A DNA stretch of 64,000 bases from an uncultured Alloprevotella sp. (GTDB lineage Bacteria > Bacteroidota > Bacteroidia > Bacteroidales > Bacteroidaceae), in contig CALUOQ010000005.1 in NCBI GenBank assembly GCA_944322325.1, positions 103,871 to 167,870 on the forward strand, in the 5' to 3' direction. This document shows, piece by piece, positions 43,537 through 52,551 of this stretch (the stretch's first letter is position 1; each line of letters begins with the position of its first letter). The notes beneath the pieces are model-generated. The model had not been told where the DNA came from, did no database searches, and worked only from the letters and a program-made list of their open reading frames with translations. The position numbers and the translations under genes are program-made.

Positions 43537-46500
43537 TCAGGCTCGGTGTGCCTCTACCCAGCGGCGGGCATTGACAAAGGCCTCCATCCACGGTGTTACC
43601 TCGTCGGCAAGGCGGTCAGCCGGATAGTAGGCACACTGCCACGGATAGAAGGCGCGCTCCAAGTGGGGCATCATGGCGAGATGGCGTCCGTCCTTCGAAC
43701 AGATGGCCGCCACGCTGTAGTCCGACCCGTTAGGATTGCCGGGATACTCGTCGTAGGTGTACTTGAGGACCACGTTGTAGTCGTCCTCGGGATAAGGCAG
43801 GGAGAACTTGCCCTCGCCATGGGCCACCCAGATGCCCAGCCGCTCGCCCGAAAGCGAACCGAACATCACGCTGCGGTTCGTCGGGACGGTGACGCCGACA
43901 AAGGCACTCTCGAACTTGCGACTGTCGTTGTGGAGCATGTGGGCGCGGCGCTCCATTTCAGGATTGACCAGGTTAAGCTCAACCATCAGCTGGCAACCGT
44001 TGCATACGCCCAGCGAGAGCGTGTCGGGACGGGCATAGAAGCGGTCGAGCGCGGCCTTGGCCTTCTCGTTGTAGAGGAAAGCGCCGGCCCAACCCTTGGC
44101 CGAGCCGAGCACGTCGGAGTTGGAAAATCCGCCGCAGAAGACAATCATGTGGATGTCGTCGAGCGTTTCGCGACCGCTGACAAGGTCCGTCATCATGACG
44201 TCCTTCACGTCGAAGCCGGCAAGATAAAGGGCATAAGCCATCTCGCGCTCGCCGTTGGTTCCCTTTTCGCGGATGATGGCGGCCTTGATGCCCGACGGGG
44301 TGCGGCGGTCAGGGTCGATGCCCAACTGTGCGAACGTACCGGCAAACTTCGGATCGATATTGAACTCCAGCGGCTGCCGCTTGTAGTTCTCGAAACGTTT
44401 TTTGGCGCATCCGTTCATGCTCTGCTTGCAGTCGAGCAGGTACGACGTGGAGTACCACACATCGCGCAGGTAGTCGATGCCGAACTGATAGGTGGCCCCG
44501 TCCTTTTCGACCAGGATGTGGCGCTCGTCCGCGGGATGGCCCAGCTTCACGTAGCCGACACCTGCCTCGTCGAGCCACTTTTTGACCTCGTGCTTGTGCT
44601 TGTCGGCCACCTGAATGACGACACCGGGATTCTCGGCAAAGAGCAACTTGACCAAGTCGTCCTCGCGAAATTTGTCGAGACAGATTTCCATACCGCCTTC
44701 AGTATTGGCAAAACACATTTCGAGCAGGCAGGTGATAAGACCACCGGCCGAAATGTCGTGACCGGCCAAGAGCAAACCGCGTTTGACGAGCTCCTGCACC
44801 GCGTTAAAGGCGTCACGGAAATACTCGGGGTTGGTCACCGTCGGGACGTCGCTGCCCACCCGGTCGAGCGACTGGGCAAAAGCTGAACCTCCGAGCCGCA
44901 GGGCGTCGAAGCTGAAATCGATATGATAAAGAGTGGACTTGGGCGTATTGACCAATACGGGCGAAACCACGCGGCGCACATCGCTCACCTCACCGCCGGC
45001 CGACACGATGACCGTTCCCGGCGAAATGATTTTCTCGCCGTCGGGGTACTGTTGCGAAAGCGAGAGGGAATCCTTGCCCGTAGGCACATTGATTTTCAGG
45101 GCGCAGCAATAGTCGCTCAGCGCCTGTACGGCGGCATACAGACGAGCGTCTTCGCCCTTCTGCGAGCGGCAGGGCCACATCCAGTTGGCCGAAAGCGAAA
45201 CGCTGTCGAGCCCCTCTGCGAACGGCGCCCATACGATGTTGGTCAGCGCCTCGGACACCGAGAGGACCGAACCGGCCTCAGGACTGGCCAGCCCGGCCTG
45301 CGGCGCATGGCCTATGGCCGTAGCGATGCCGGCCCGGCCGCGGTAGTCGAGCGCCACGACGCCGCAATCCGAAAGGGGCAACTGGAGCTCGCCCTGCGTC
45401 TGCTGGCGCGCCACCTTGCCCGTAATGCTGCGGTCCACCTTGTTCGTCAGCCAGTCCTTGCAGGCCACGGCTTCGAGCTGGAGCACATTTTCCACATATT
45501 CTTGCAGATGGGCGATGTCGTAGGTGACGTTCTCGTAACGACGCACCACCGTTTCGTCGACCATGACGGTCTTGGGCGAATGGCCAAACATCTGGGCGAC
45601 GTCGAGGTCGAACGGCCGCGTACCGTCGGCCTGCTGAAAGGCAAAGTGGGCGTCGCCCGTGGTTTCACCGACGACGTACATCGGTGCCCGCTCGCGCTCG
45701 GCGATGCGGCGCACGTGGTCGAGGTGTTCTTCCTGAATAAGGAGTCCCATACGCTCCTGGCTCTCATTGGCAATGATTTCCTTGGCCGAGAGCGTCTTGT
45801 CGCCGATGGGCAGTTTCGTCATGTCGATGAGTCCGCCGCAGTCCTCCACCAGCTCGGACAGGCAGTTGACATGGCCGGCCGAACCGTGGTCGTGGATGCT
45901 GACGACGGGATTCACGTCTTCCTCGCAAAGCGCGCGCACCAAGTTGTTGGCCCGCTTTTGCATCTCGGGGTTGGCACGTTGCACAGCGTTGAGCTCAATG
46001 CCGCTCGAGTAGCGCCCCGTGTCGACCGACGACACCGAGCCTCCGCCCAAGCCGATGCGGTAGTTATCACCACCGACGACCACGATTTTGTTGCCCTTGG
46101 CGGGCGTACCCTTCAGGCAGTCGCGCTTGGTGCCGTAACCGACGCCGCCGGCCAGCATGATGACCTTGTCGTAACCGTACTTCTCGCCGTTCTCCTGATG
46201 TTCGAACGTGAGAACCGAACCGGTGATAAGAGGCTGACCGAACTTGTTTCCGAAATCCGAAGCACCGTTCGACGCCTTGATAAGTATCTGCTCGGGCGTC
46301 TGGTAGAGCCACTTGCGCACGGGCAGAATGTCTTCCCACGGGCGGCCGCCGTCGAGCCGGGGATAGGACGTCATGTAGACCGCCGTACCAGCAATGGGCC
46401 ACGAACCCACGCCGCCCCCCATACGGTCGCGGATTTCTCCGCCCGTTCCGGTCGAAGCGCCGTTGAACGGCTCGACCGTCGTGGGGAAATTGTGGGTCTC

Positions 46501-47238
46501 GGCTTTGAGCGAAATGACGCTCTCGATGTCCTTCACGACGAAATAGTCGCTCGTGGCGTGGTCCTTTGGAGCAAACTGCTCGACGACCGGACCTTGCGCA
46601 AAAGCAACGTTATCCTTGTAGGCCGAAATGATGTGATGCGGATTCTCGCTGGTAGTTTTCTTGATGAGGGCGAAAAGCGACGAAGGCCTTTCTTCGCCAT
46701 CGATGATGAACGTTCCGCCGAAAATCTTATGCCGACAGTGCTCCGAGTTGATCTGCGCAAAGCCGAACACTTCGGAGTCCGTCAGTTTGCGCCCCAACTG
46801 CCCCTCGACCTGATGCAGGTACTCGATTTCAGCAGGCGACAGGGCCAAGCCCTCCTCCTCGTTGTAAGAATCGAGGTCGTCGATGTAGCGAACAGGGGCA
46901 GGCGTAATGTTCACCGTAAAGATGTCCTGGTCCAATCCGTGGTAAAGGCGCTGAAGCATGGGGTCGTGCTCGGCATCTTCGCCACTGACGGGGAAATACT
47001 CCTCGATGCGGACGATGCCGCTAAGGTTCATGTTCTGCGTGATTTCGACAGCGTTCGTACTCCAGGGAGTCACCATTTCGCGACGGGGACCAACGAACCA
47101 TCCCTCCATGCGGTCGGCCTGCTCGAAGCGGGCTTCGCCGAAGAGCCAGCACAAAGCGTTCAGGTCGGCAGGAGTCAAAGTCTGCTCCACCTGCACGGCA
47201 ACAACGCTCTCCGCGGGCGTAGTAAAAAAGAGAATCAT
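43537..47238 (-). CDS. purL: Phosphoribosylformylglycinamidine synthase
   Basis: This 1233-residue single-chain FGAM synthase carries out the ATP- and glutamine-dependent fourth step of purine synthesis. Visible are an N-terminal PurS-like part, the linker/first AIR-synthase domain (FGFAQINSEHCRHKIFGGTF, and KAETHNFPTTVEPFNGASTGTGGEIRD split here as family hallmarks), a second synthase domain, and the C-terminal glutaminase with GVCNGCQLM (Cys1079). The length fits the large type of PurL. A CAAAGGTA sequence on + (TACCTTTG on -) at 47276 marks its promoter; a terminator follows the stop. Confidence 0.96.
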   Translation of the reverse strand: MILFFTTPAESVVAVQVEQTLTPADLNALCWLFGEARFEQADRMEGWFVGPRREMVTPWSTNAVEITQNMNLSGIVRIEEYFPVSGEDAEHDPMLQRLYHGLDQDIFTVNITPAPVRYIDDLDSYNEEEGLALSPAEIEYLHQVEGQLGRKLTDSEVFGFAQINSEHCRHKIFGGTFIIDGEERPSSLFALIKKTTSENPHHIISAYKDNVAFAQGPVVEQFAPKDHATSDYFVVKDIESVISLKAETHNFPTTVEPFNGASTGTGGEIRDRMGGGVGSWPIAGTAVYMTSYPRLDGGRPWEDILPVRKWLYQTPEQILIKASNGASDFGNKFGQPLITGSVLTFEHQENGEKYGYDKVIMLAGGVGYGTKRDCLKGTPAKGNKIVVVGGDNYRIGLGGGSVSSVDTGRYSSGIELNAVQRANPEMQKRANNLVRALCEEDVNPVVSIHDHGSAGHVNCLSELVEDCGGLIDMTKLPIGDKTLSAKEIIANESQERMGLLIQEEHLDHVRRIAERERAPMYVVGETTGDAHFAFQQADGTRPFDLDVAQMFGHSPKTVMVDETVVRRYENVTYDIAHLQEYVENVLQLEAVACKDWLTNKVDRSITGKVARQQTQGELQLPLSDCGVVALDYRGRAGIATAIGHAPQAGLASPEAGSVLSVSEALTNIVWAPFAEGLDSVSLSANWMWPCRSQKGEDARLYAAVQALSDYCCALKINVPTGKDSLSLSQQYPDGEKIISPGTVIVSAGGEVSDVRRVVSPVLVNTPKSTLYHIDFSFDALRLGGSAFAQSLDRVGSDVPTVTNPEYFRDAFNAVQELVKRGLLLAGHDISAGGLITCLLEMCFANTEGGMEICLDKFREDDLVKLLFAENPGVVIQVADKHKHEVKKWLDEAGVGYVKLGHPADERHILVEKDGATYQFGIDYLRDVWYSTSYLLDCKQSMNGCAKKRFENYKRQPLEFNIDPKFAGTFAQLGIDPDRRTPSGIKAAIIREKGTNGEREMAYALYLAGFDVKDVMMTDLVSGRETLDDIHMIVFCGGFSNSDVLGSAKGWAGAFLYNEKAKAALDRFYARPDTLSLGVCNGCQLMVELNLVNPEMERRAHMLHNDSRKFESAFVGVTVPTNRSVMFGSLSGERLGIWVAHGEGKFSLPYPEDDYNVVLKYTYDEYPGNPNGSDYSVAAICSKDGRHLAMMPHLERAFYPWQCAYYPADRLADEVTPWMEAFVNARRWVEAHRA

Positions 47239-47275
47239 ATCACTTCGGTTTTCGTATTACGTAATTATATATGCG

Positions 47276-47283
47276 CAAAGGTA
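47276..47283 (-). promoter_or_regulatory. Bacteroidetes -7 box for purL
   Basis: On the minus strand this reads TACCTTTG, about 38 nt before the purL start. Confidence 0.6.
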
Positions 47284-47478
47284 CGCTTTTTCTCTGAAAA
47301 CGATTACAAGCCAGGCCAAAATAGCTTTAGCCCCATGCACCTCATCGAACGCCGCGCCACAGTGGCCATTGTGGAAGTCATACTCAACTCCCCCCACCTT
47401 TTCCACAACTCCACAATCAGGCCCAAGCGCATTAAGTATCACTATCTCCTGAAAACCAATCACATAAATAAATTTAAG

Positions 47479-47499
47479 AACTTCTGGCATTCCACTTGT
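47479..47499. repeat. Possible half-copy of the palindromic repeat
   Basis: AACTTCTGGCATTCCACTTG plus T matches the right end of the element at 48117-48175 at 16 of 21 positions, including TTCTGGC and CACTTGT. The following GTGCTTACTATC also resembles the flank of the element at 24301. No left half is visible. Confidence 0.35.
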
Positions 47500-47555
47500 G
47501 CTTACTATCGGCGAATAGGTAATAAAAGATTGCACACTTAAAAGTTTTCAGGATT

Positions 47556-47993
47556 ATGAAAAAGTTAATGGTTGCCGTAATGGCATTGATAGGAGTTAGC
47601 AGCATGATGGCTGGCGGTGGCCGGAGCACCGCAACAGGTTTCGCCGCAGTGAACGACACGGTAGTCCCGACGGACACGACGAAGCAGGCACTGGCCCTCG
47701 TAGCAGTGAACGACACGGTGGTCCCCACAGACACCACCACGAAAGAGGACGGGCTTGCCGCCGTTAACGACACCGTCGTCCCGACCGACACCACCGCAAA
47801 GGAGCTTGTCCTCATAGCCGCAAGCGACACGGTCGTGCCCGTTGACACAGCGACTCAAAAGGCCCTCATGCTGGCCGCGAACGACACGGTGGTCCCCACA
47901 GACACCACCGAAAAGGCGCTCCGCCTCATCGCGGCAAACGATACGGTCACCCCCGACTCAACACAGAAACTGATGTCTGCTTTTCTGGCGTAA
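47556..47993 (+). CDS. Small secreted protein of six VNDTVVPTDTT repeats
   Basis: This 145-residue protein has a signal peptide (MKKLMVAVMALIGVSSMMAG), and almost the whole mature part is made of six units of about 20 residues. Each unit holds (A/V)NDTVVPTDTT followed by a short hydrophobic-charged linker such as KQALALVA or AKELVLIA. The last unit is shortened (NDTVTPDSTQK). Synonymous codons differ between units, so selection seems to keep the peptide rather than the DNA repeat. I do not recognise the family. The high Thr/Asp content could suit O-glycosylation (D-S/T motifs are Bacteroidetes glycosylation sites) or ion binding. It stands alone, with its own terminator. Confidence 0.75.
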   Translation: MKKLMVAVMALIGVSSMMAGGGRSTATGFAAVNDTVVPTDTTKQALALVAVNDTVVPTDTTTKEDGLAAVNDTVVPTDTTAKELVLIAASDTVVPVDTATQKALMLAANDTVVPTDTTEKALRLIAANDTVTPDSTQKLMSAFLA

Positions 47994-48030
47994 AAGCGCT
48001 TTGATAAGTTTTTAGATTCCACTTTGCTTT

Positions 48031-48063
48031 CCCCGCCGCGCCGTGAGGCAGCGGCGGGGTTTT
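48031..48063 (+). terminator. Terminator after the repeat protein gene
   Basis: A 9-bp stem (CCCCGCCGC with GCGGCGGGG) with an 11-nt loop is followed by TTTT. Confidence 0.8.
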
Positions 48064-48116
48064 CTTTACCATGCAGCGAAGCGGGTGTGCTCCGCTCATC
48101 GCGCGACTCGTAAGAA

Positions 48117-48175
48117 ACAAGTGCTGCGCCAGAAATTCCTAAGACTACGATAGGAATTTCTGGCGCAGCACTTGT
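48117..48175. repeat. Palindromic repeat element, 59 nt
   Basis: Two perfectly complementary 25-nt arms (starting ACAAGTGCTGCGCCAGAAAT) surround a 9-nt centre. Total length and ends equal the element at 24301. On the minus strand it begins exactly 17 nt after the relA/spoT stop, the same distance as the other copy from copA. Confidence 0.9.
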
Positions 48176-48192
48176 ATTTCGGAGCGCTCCGC

Positions 48193-50445
48193 TCAGTCGA
48201 CGCGAATAACCTTAATGACGTTCTCGATGTGCTTGAGCGAATTGCAGATGTTGCGTACGTCGTCCGTATCGTGCACACAGACGACGATGCGGCCCTCGAA
48301 GATTCCATCGTTCGTCTCGAGGTTGATTTGCTTGACTTCGATACTCAACTGTGTGTGTATCACGTCGGCGATGGAGCACAACATACCTTGTGTATCGATG
48401 CCCTTGATGTAAATTGTCGTGGTGAAGTAAAGCACACGATGCGTGTCCCACTGCGTAGCTATGATACGGTTGCCGTAACTGCTCTTGAGCTTGTTGGCCA
48501 CTTCGCAGTTGCGCTTGTGGATGGTGAGCACATTCTTGGCGTCGATGTAGCCCAAAGTATCGTCGCCGGGGATGGGGTGACAACATTGGGCCAGCTGGCA
48601 CTTCGTGAGGTTTTCCTCGTTGAGCATGAGGGTCTTCTTGCGATCTATTCCTTTGACAAAGGCTTGCGCCAGGTTGTTAGTGTGAAGCGTGGAGCGACCG
48701 TTCATGAAAGGGATGTAGCGCCGCCAGCCTTGCGAGGGGTGGCGTCCGCGCAGACAATTGACATCGCTGTCGTCAGGAACGATTTTCTTTTCACCGATAG
48801 CCAGCAACAACTCTTCGCGGCTGGCCAAGCCGTGCAGATGAACCAGTTTCTCGATATTGGCGGGGCTGTATTCGAGGTCCTTGCCCTCCAGGAAAGCTTT
48901 AAGCGTCTGTTCGCCATCGTGCTGTAGCTCGCGGTCGACCCGGCGCAGGATGGCCATGATTTTCCCTTTGGCCTTGGCCGTATTGGCGTAACCTATCCAT
49001 TCGCGCTGGACGTGCTGCGAACGCGAAGTGAGGATTTCGACCTGGTCGCCGCTCTTGAGACGGTGGTTGAGCGGCACGAGCTTGTGATTGACCTTTGCGC
49101 CGATGCAATGGCTCCCTAAGAATGAGTGTATTGAAAAGGCGAAGTCGAGTGCCGTAGAGTTAGCCGGCATCGTCTTGATTTCCCCTTTGGGCGTAAAGAC
49201 CAGTATCTCGGAAGCAAAGAGGTTCAGCTTGATGGCATCGAGGAAGTCGAGCGTATCGGGCTGGGGGTCGTCGAGGATCTCCTTGATGGAGTTGAGCCAG
49301 CGGTTGAGCTCGTTGTCGTCGTATTCGGCGGAACCGTCCTTGTACTTCCAGTGGGCGGCAAAACCTTGCTCGGCGATGTCGTCCATGCGGTCGGAGCGAA
49401 TCTGCACCTCTATCCACTCGCCGTGATGGCTCATCAGTGTCACGTGGAGCGCCTGGTAACCATTGGCCTTCGGGTGGCTGAGCCAGTCGCGCAGACGATC
49501 GGGATGGGGCTTATAGATCTGGGACAACGCGACATAGATATTAAAGCACTCGTTGATTTCCTCCTCGCGCTTAAGCGGAGTAAAGACGATGCGGATAGCG
49601 AGGATGTCATAGATTTCCTCAAAAGTGACGTGCTTCTTCTGCATCTTGTTCCAGATGGAATAAGGGCTTTTGACACGTGCTTTGATGGTGTACTTGAGTC
49701 CCATGCGGTCGAGCTCGGCACGAATGGGCGGCGTGAAATCGTCGAAAATAGCGTCGCGCTCGCGCTGGGTCTTGGCCAGCTTTTCCTCAATGGCCTTATA
49801 CTCCTCGGGATGTTCGTACTTGAAACTCAGATCCTCGAGCTCTGTCTTGATTTTGTTGAGCCCGAGACGGTCAGCCAAGGGTGCGTAGATATAAAGCGTC
49901 TCGCCGGCAATCTTGTATTGCTTGTTGGGCGCCATGCTCGACAGGGTTCGCATGTTGTGCAGGCGGTCCGAAATTTTGATGAGAATGACGCGGATGTCGT
50001 CACTCATCGTAAGCAGCAGTTTCTTAAAGGTCTCGGCTTGCAGCGAAGCGCGGTCGCCGAAGATGCCGCCGGCAATCTTCGTGAGGCCTTCGACAATGTT
50101 GGCCACCTTGGGACCAAAAAGATTGCTGATGTCTTCGTTGGTGTAGTCGGTGTCCTCTTCGACATCGTGAAGCAGTGCGGCGCAAATCGAGGTAGACCCC
50201 AGACCGATTTCGCCGCACGCTATCTGCGCCACGGCGATGGGGTGCAGGATATAAGGCTCGCCGGAAAGGCGGCGAACGCCTTTGTGCGCCTGCTTGGCGA
50301 AGTGGAACGCTTTCGTGATGACGTCCACCTTGCGGCGGTGGTTGGAAGCCAAGTACGTATCCAGCAGCTTCTGGAACGCAGCATTAATCATCTCTTCGTC
50401 CTTCTGCTCCTGCGGCGTCAGTGTTTTCGTGTTTGTGTCTTCCAT
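48193..50445 (-). CDS. RelA/SpoT-family (p)ppGpp synthetase/hydrolase
   Basis: This 750-residue Rel protein makes and degrades the stringent-response alarmone. The N-terminal hydrolase domain has HDVEEDT at residues 93-99, so hydrolase activity is expected. The synthetase domain has RVKSPYSIWNKMQKK and GYQALHVTLM. TGS (VFTPKGEIKTMPANSTALDFAF), helical and C-terminal ACT (IDTQGMLCSIADVI) regulatory domains follow. It is the last gene of the parA-parB-DUF5683-lytic transglycosylase block, 40 nt after the transglycosylase gene. Confidence 0.95.
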   Translation of the reverse strand: MEDTNTKTLTPQEQKDEEMINAAFQKLLDTYLASNHRRKVDVITKAFHFAKQAHKGVRRLSGEPYILHPIAVAQIACGEIGLGSTSICAALLHDVEEDTDYTNEDISNLFGPKVANIVEGLTKIAGGIFGDRASLQAETFKKLLLTMSDDIRVILIKISDRLHNMRTLSSMAPNKQYKIAGETLYIYAPLADRLGLNKIKTELEDLSFKYEHPEEYKAIEEKLAKTQRERDAIFDDFTPPIRAELDRMGLKYTIKARVKSPYSIWNKMQKKHVTFEEIYDILAIRIVFTPLKREEEINECFNIYVALSQIYKPHPDRLRDWLSHPKANGYQALHVTLMSHHGEWIEVQIRSDRMDDIAEQGFAAHWKYKDGSAEYDDNELNRWLNSIKEILDDPQPDTLDFLDAIKLNLFASEILVFTPKGEIKTMPANSTALDFAFSIHSFLGSHCIGAKVNHKLVPLNHRLKSGDQVEILTSRSQHVQREWIGYANTAKAKGKIMAILRRVDRELQHDGEQTLKAFLEGKDLEYSPANIEKLVHLHGLASREELLLAIGEKKIVPDDSDVNCLRGRHPSQGWRRYIPFMNGRSTLHTNNLAQAFVKGIDRKKTLMLNEENLTKCQLAQCCHPIPGDDTLGYIDAKNVLTIHKRNCEVANKLKSSYGNRIIATQWDTHRVLYFTTTIYIKGIDTQGMLCSIADVIHTQLSIEVKQINLETNDGIFEGRIVVCVHDTDDVRNICNSLKHIENVIKVIRVD

Positions 50446-50485
50446 CGTCGTATGCGTTAAAGTTTAGATTAATCTGTACTTCACA

Positions 50486-51790
50486 TCATCTTACCCGAAG
50501 TTTCTTTCCGGCACGGATATTATTATTCTTCAAACCATTCAGACGGCGCAGCTTGGATACTGTCATCCCATACTTCCTTGCGATTTCACCCAAGGTCTGC
50601 CCCTGACGAATCGTAATGGTACGACGCGACGAACGGCGACTGCTGGACTTGCTCTTCGTGGTGGCACGCTTGCGCTGCTCGCCCGGTTCGGGAGCCACGG
50701 AGGCGTCGACGCTGACCACAGAACGACGGGAGAAAAGGGTGTCGCGCCGATAATTATAGACGGAATCAGCATTATCGATATACGCCATCAGCTTTTCCTG
50801 CGGCAAACATAGCGACATGGGGCGGATATGACCGGGAATGACGCCCGTACGGTACTGAGGATTGAGCGTGCGTATTTCCTCAACTTCAACACCACAGACT
50901 GCGGCAATCTGCTCGAAATGGATGTCGCGACTGAGCAACACCGTGTCCGTCGAAACGGGGATGGTAGTCTTCATCGGGCAGATGTTGTGCTCGCAATAGT
51001 AGTTCATGATATAGTTTGCAGCGATAAAGGCCGGAACGTAGCCGCGCGTCTCACGCGGCAGGTAGGGATAGATGGCCCAATAGTCGCGCGAGCCACCCGC
51101 ACGGTGGATGGCCTTGTTCACGGCGTTGGGCCCGCAATTGTAGGCGGCAATGACCAGATTCCAGTCGCCGAACATGGCATACAGATCGCTCAGGTAGTGG
51201 GCGGCGGCATAGGAGGACTTGATAGGGTCACAACGCTCGTCGATGAGGCTGTTGACTTCAAGGCCATAACGCTTGCCCGTGTCGATCATGAATTGCCACA
51301 AGCCCACAGCGCCGGCATGGCTGGTGGCGCGGGGGTCGAGGGCCGATTCAATAACGGGAAGGTATTTCAGCTCCAAAGGCAGGCTGTACATGTCGAGGGC
51401 CTCTTCGAAAATAGGCACGTAGAAGTTGCTCGCACCAAGCATGTACGAGACCGAACGGCGAAGCGGACCGCTGTACTGATCGATGAACTTCTGCACCACG
51501 TCGTTATGGGCCAGTTCCATCACAGCCGGGATTCGACGAAGCCGGTCTATATAAACTTCTTTCTCGAAATAGGGATTGACATCGGGATTGAGGCAGTTGG
51601 TGTCAGGAACGAGGTACTTCTTCGCATTCCATTCCTGAAGCAGACTGTCGGTGTCGTAGGTCATGGCCTCGGGCAGGTCGATGACTTCGTCTTGGTTCTT
51701 CGTATCATCGTGCACCGTTACCCGGGTCTGTGCGCCGGCTGTCAACGCTCCGGCCAAAAGCAAACATAATGTAAAACGTGTCCGTTTCAT
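50486..51790 (-). CDS. MltD-like lytic transglycosylase with one LysM domain
   Basis: This 434-residue exported peptidoglycan enzyme has a signal peptide (MKRTRFTLCLLLAGALTAGA). The SLT domain has the catalytic glutamate at 148 in YLPVIESALDPRATS, followed by HAGAVGLWQFMIDTGKRYGL and VIAAYNCGPNAVNKAI. A Ser/Arg-rich linker leads to a single C-terminal LysM domain (ITIRQGQTLGEIARKYGMTV), which binds glycan strands. It cleaves the glycan to anhydro-muropeptides. It lies 17 nt after the DUF5683 gene. Confidence 0.92.
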   Translation of the reverse strand: MKRTRFTLCLLLAGALTAGAQTRVTVHDDTKNQDEVIDLPEAMTYDTDSLLQEWNAKKYLVPDTNCLNPDVNPYFEKEVYIDRLRRIPAVMELAHNDVVQKFIDQYSGPLRRSVSYMLGASNFYVPIFEEALDMYSLPLELKYLPVIESALDPRATSHAGAVGLWQFMIDTGKRYGLEVNSLIDERCDPIKSSYAAAHYLSDLYAMFGDWNLVIAAYNCGPNAVNKAIHRAGGSRDYWAIYPYLPRETRGYVPAFIAANYIMNYYCEHNICPMKTTIPVSTDTVLLSRDIHFEQIAAVCGVEVEEIRTLNPQYRTGVIPGHIRPMSLCLPQEKLMAYIDNADSVYNYRRDTLFSRRSVVSVDASVAPEPGEQRKRATTKSKSSSRRSSRRTITIRQGQTLGEIARKYGMTVSKLRRLNGLKNNNIRAGKKLRVR

Positions 51791-51807
51791 GTCATTCGTT
51801 AGTAGAA

Positions 51808-52551
51808 TTAAAAATTAAGGCTACAGCCTACGCCGTAGGCTTGGGAGCGAAACGATTTCTCGCCCCCGATAACCGCGGGTTTGAGCCGCATACTCAAATC
51901 GCGCGAAATGTCGAACGCCGAAAGCTGGGCGTCGACATAAGCGTCGATGACCGAGAGCAGATAAACGCCCACGAAACAAAACGCACTCAGGTCGCGATAC
52001 CGACGGTAGAAGTCCTTCTTGTTGCGGAAAATGGTCTTGAACTGCTCCTCGCGCCCGGTAATGTCGTAACGCGGGGGAAGCATGTCCATATAACTGTCGG
52101 TATTCGGGTCGTCGTCCATGATGTCGAGGTAAGCCTGCGAGTAGTCGCGGTACATCTGCTGGTTCCACATCAACGCATAAGTGCAGCCCAAGAATCCGCC
52201 ATAGATGAACGGCAACTTCCAGAACTTGCGATTGTAAATCTGCCCCGCACCGGGAAACACCAGCGACAGCCAGAGCGCACGTTTCGGATTGGGGATGAAA
52301 TTGGCCGTCCGGCGAAGCGGGGGCACTTGCTTGGCGACCGAATCGGTAAACGCCATAAGACGCGCCGTGTCGACAGGTTCTGCCACCTCGGCCGTAGGCG
52401 TATCGCTCTGCGCCACTACGCTGTCTTTCACCACCACCGTCTCCGACGTATCAGCCACCGCGACCCACCCGACAGGAAACGTCCGGCTCGCCCGAAGCGC
52501 GCCGGAAAGCCCTATCAGCAAACACAATATGGTCACGCGCAAGCCGGTCAT
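51808..52551 (-). CDS. DUF5683 domain protein
   Basis: This 247-residue protein has an N-terminal signal-like segment and a DUF5683-type core: NPKRALWLSLVFPGAGQIYNRKFWKLPFIYGGFLG (the family signature, quoted here only as PKRALWLSLVFPGAGQIYN), a second hydrophobic segment around LSAFCFVGVYLLSVIDAYVDAQL, and a short C-terminal beta strand. It is probably an inner-membrane or periplasmic protein of unknown function. The gene overlaps the parB stop by 4 nt, and its position between parB and the transglycosylase is conserved in Bacteroidales. Confidence 0.88.
   Translation of the reverse strand: MTGLRVTILCLLIGLSGALRASRTFPVGWVAVADTSETVVVKDSVVAQSDTPTAEVAEPVDTARLMAFTDSVAKQVPPLRRTANFIPNPKRALWLSLVFPGAGQIYNRKFWKLPFIYGGFLGCTYALMWNQQMYRDYSQAYLDIMDDDPNTDSYMDMLPPRYDITGREEQFKTIFRNKKDFYRRYRDLSAFCFVGVYLLSVIDAYVDAQLSAFDISRDLSMRLKPAVIGGEKSFRSQAYGVGCSLNF

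Larger units (their letters stand above)
47239..47555. other. Intergenic region, purL to repeat protein
   Basis: This 317-bp region has the purL promoter box on - at 47276-47283 and, at 47479-47499, a sequence resembling the right end of the palindromic repeat. I see no RNA gene or protein gene in it. Confidence 0.5.

Noticed and set aside
44923-47541. 872-residue open frame on the plus strand opposite purL
   Set aside because: PurL is certain on the other strand. The shadow product shows no family motif and is His/Arg/Val-rich as expected from antisense GC-rich DNA.
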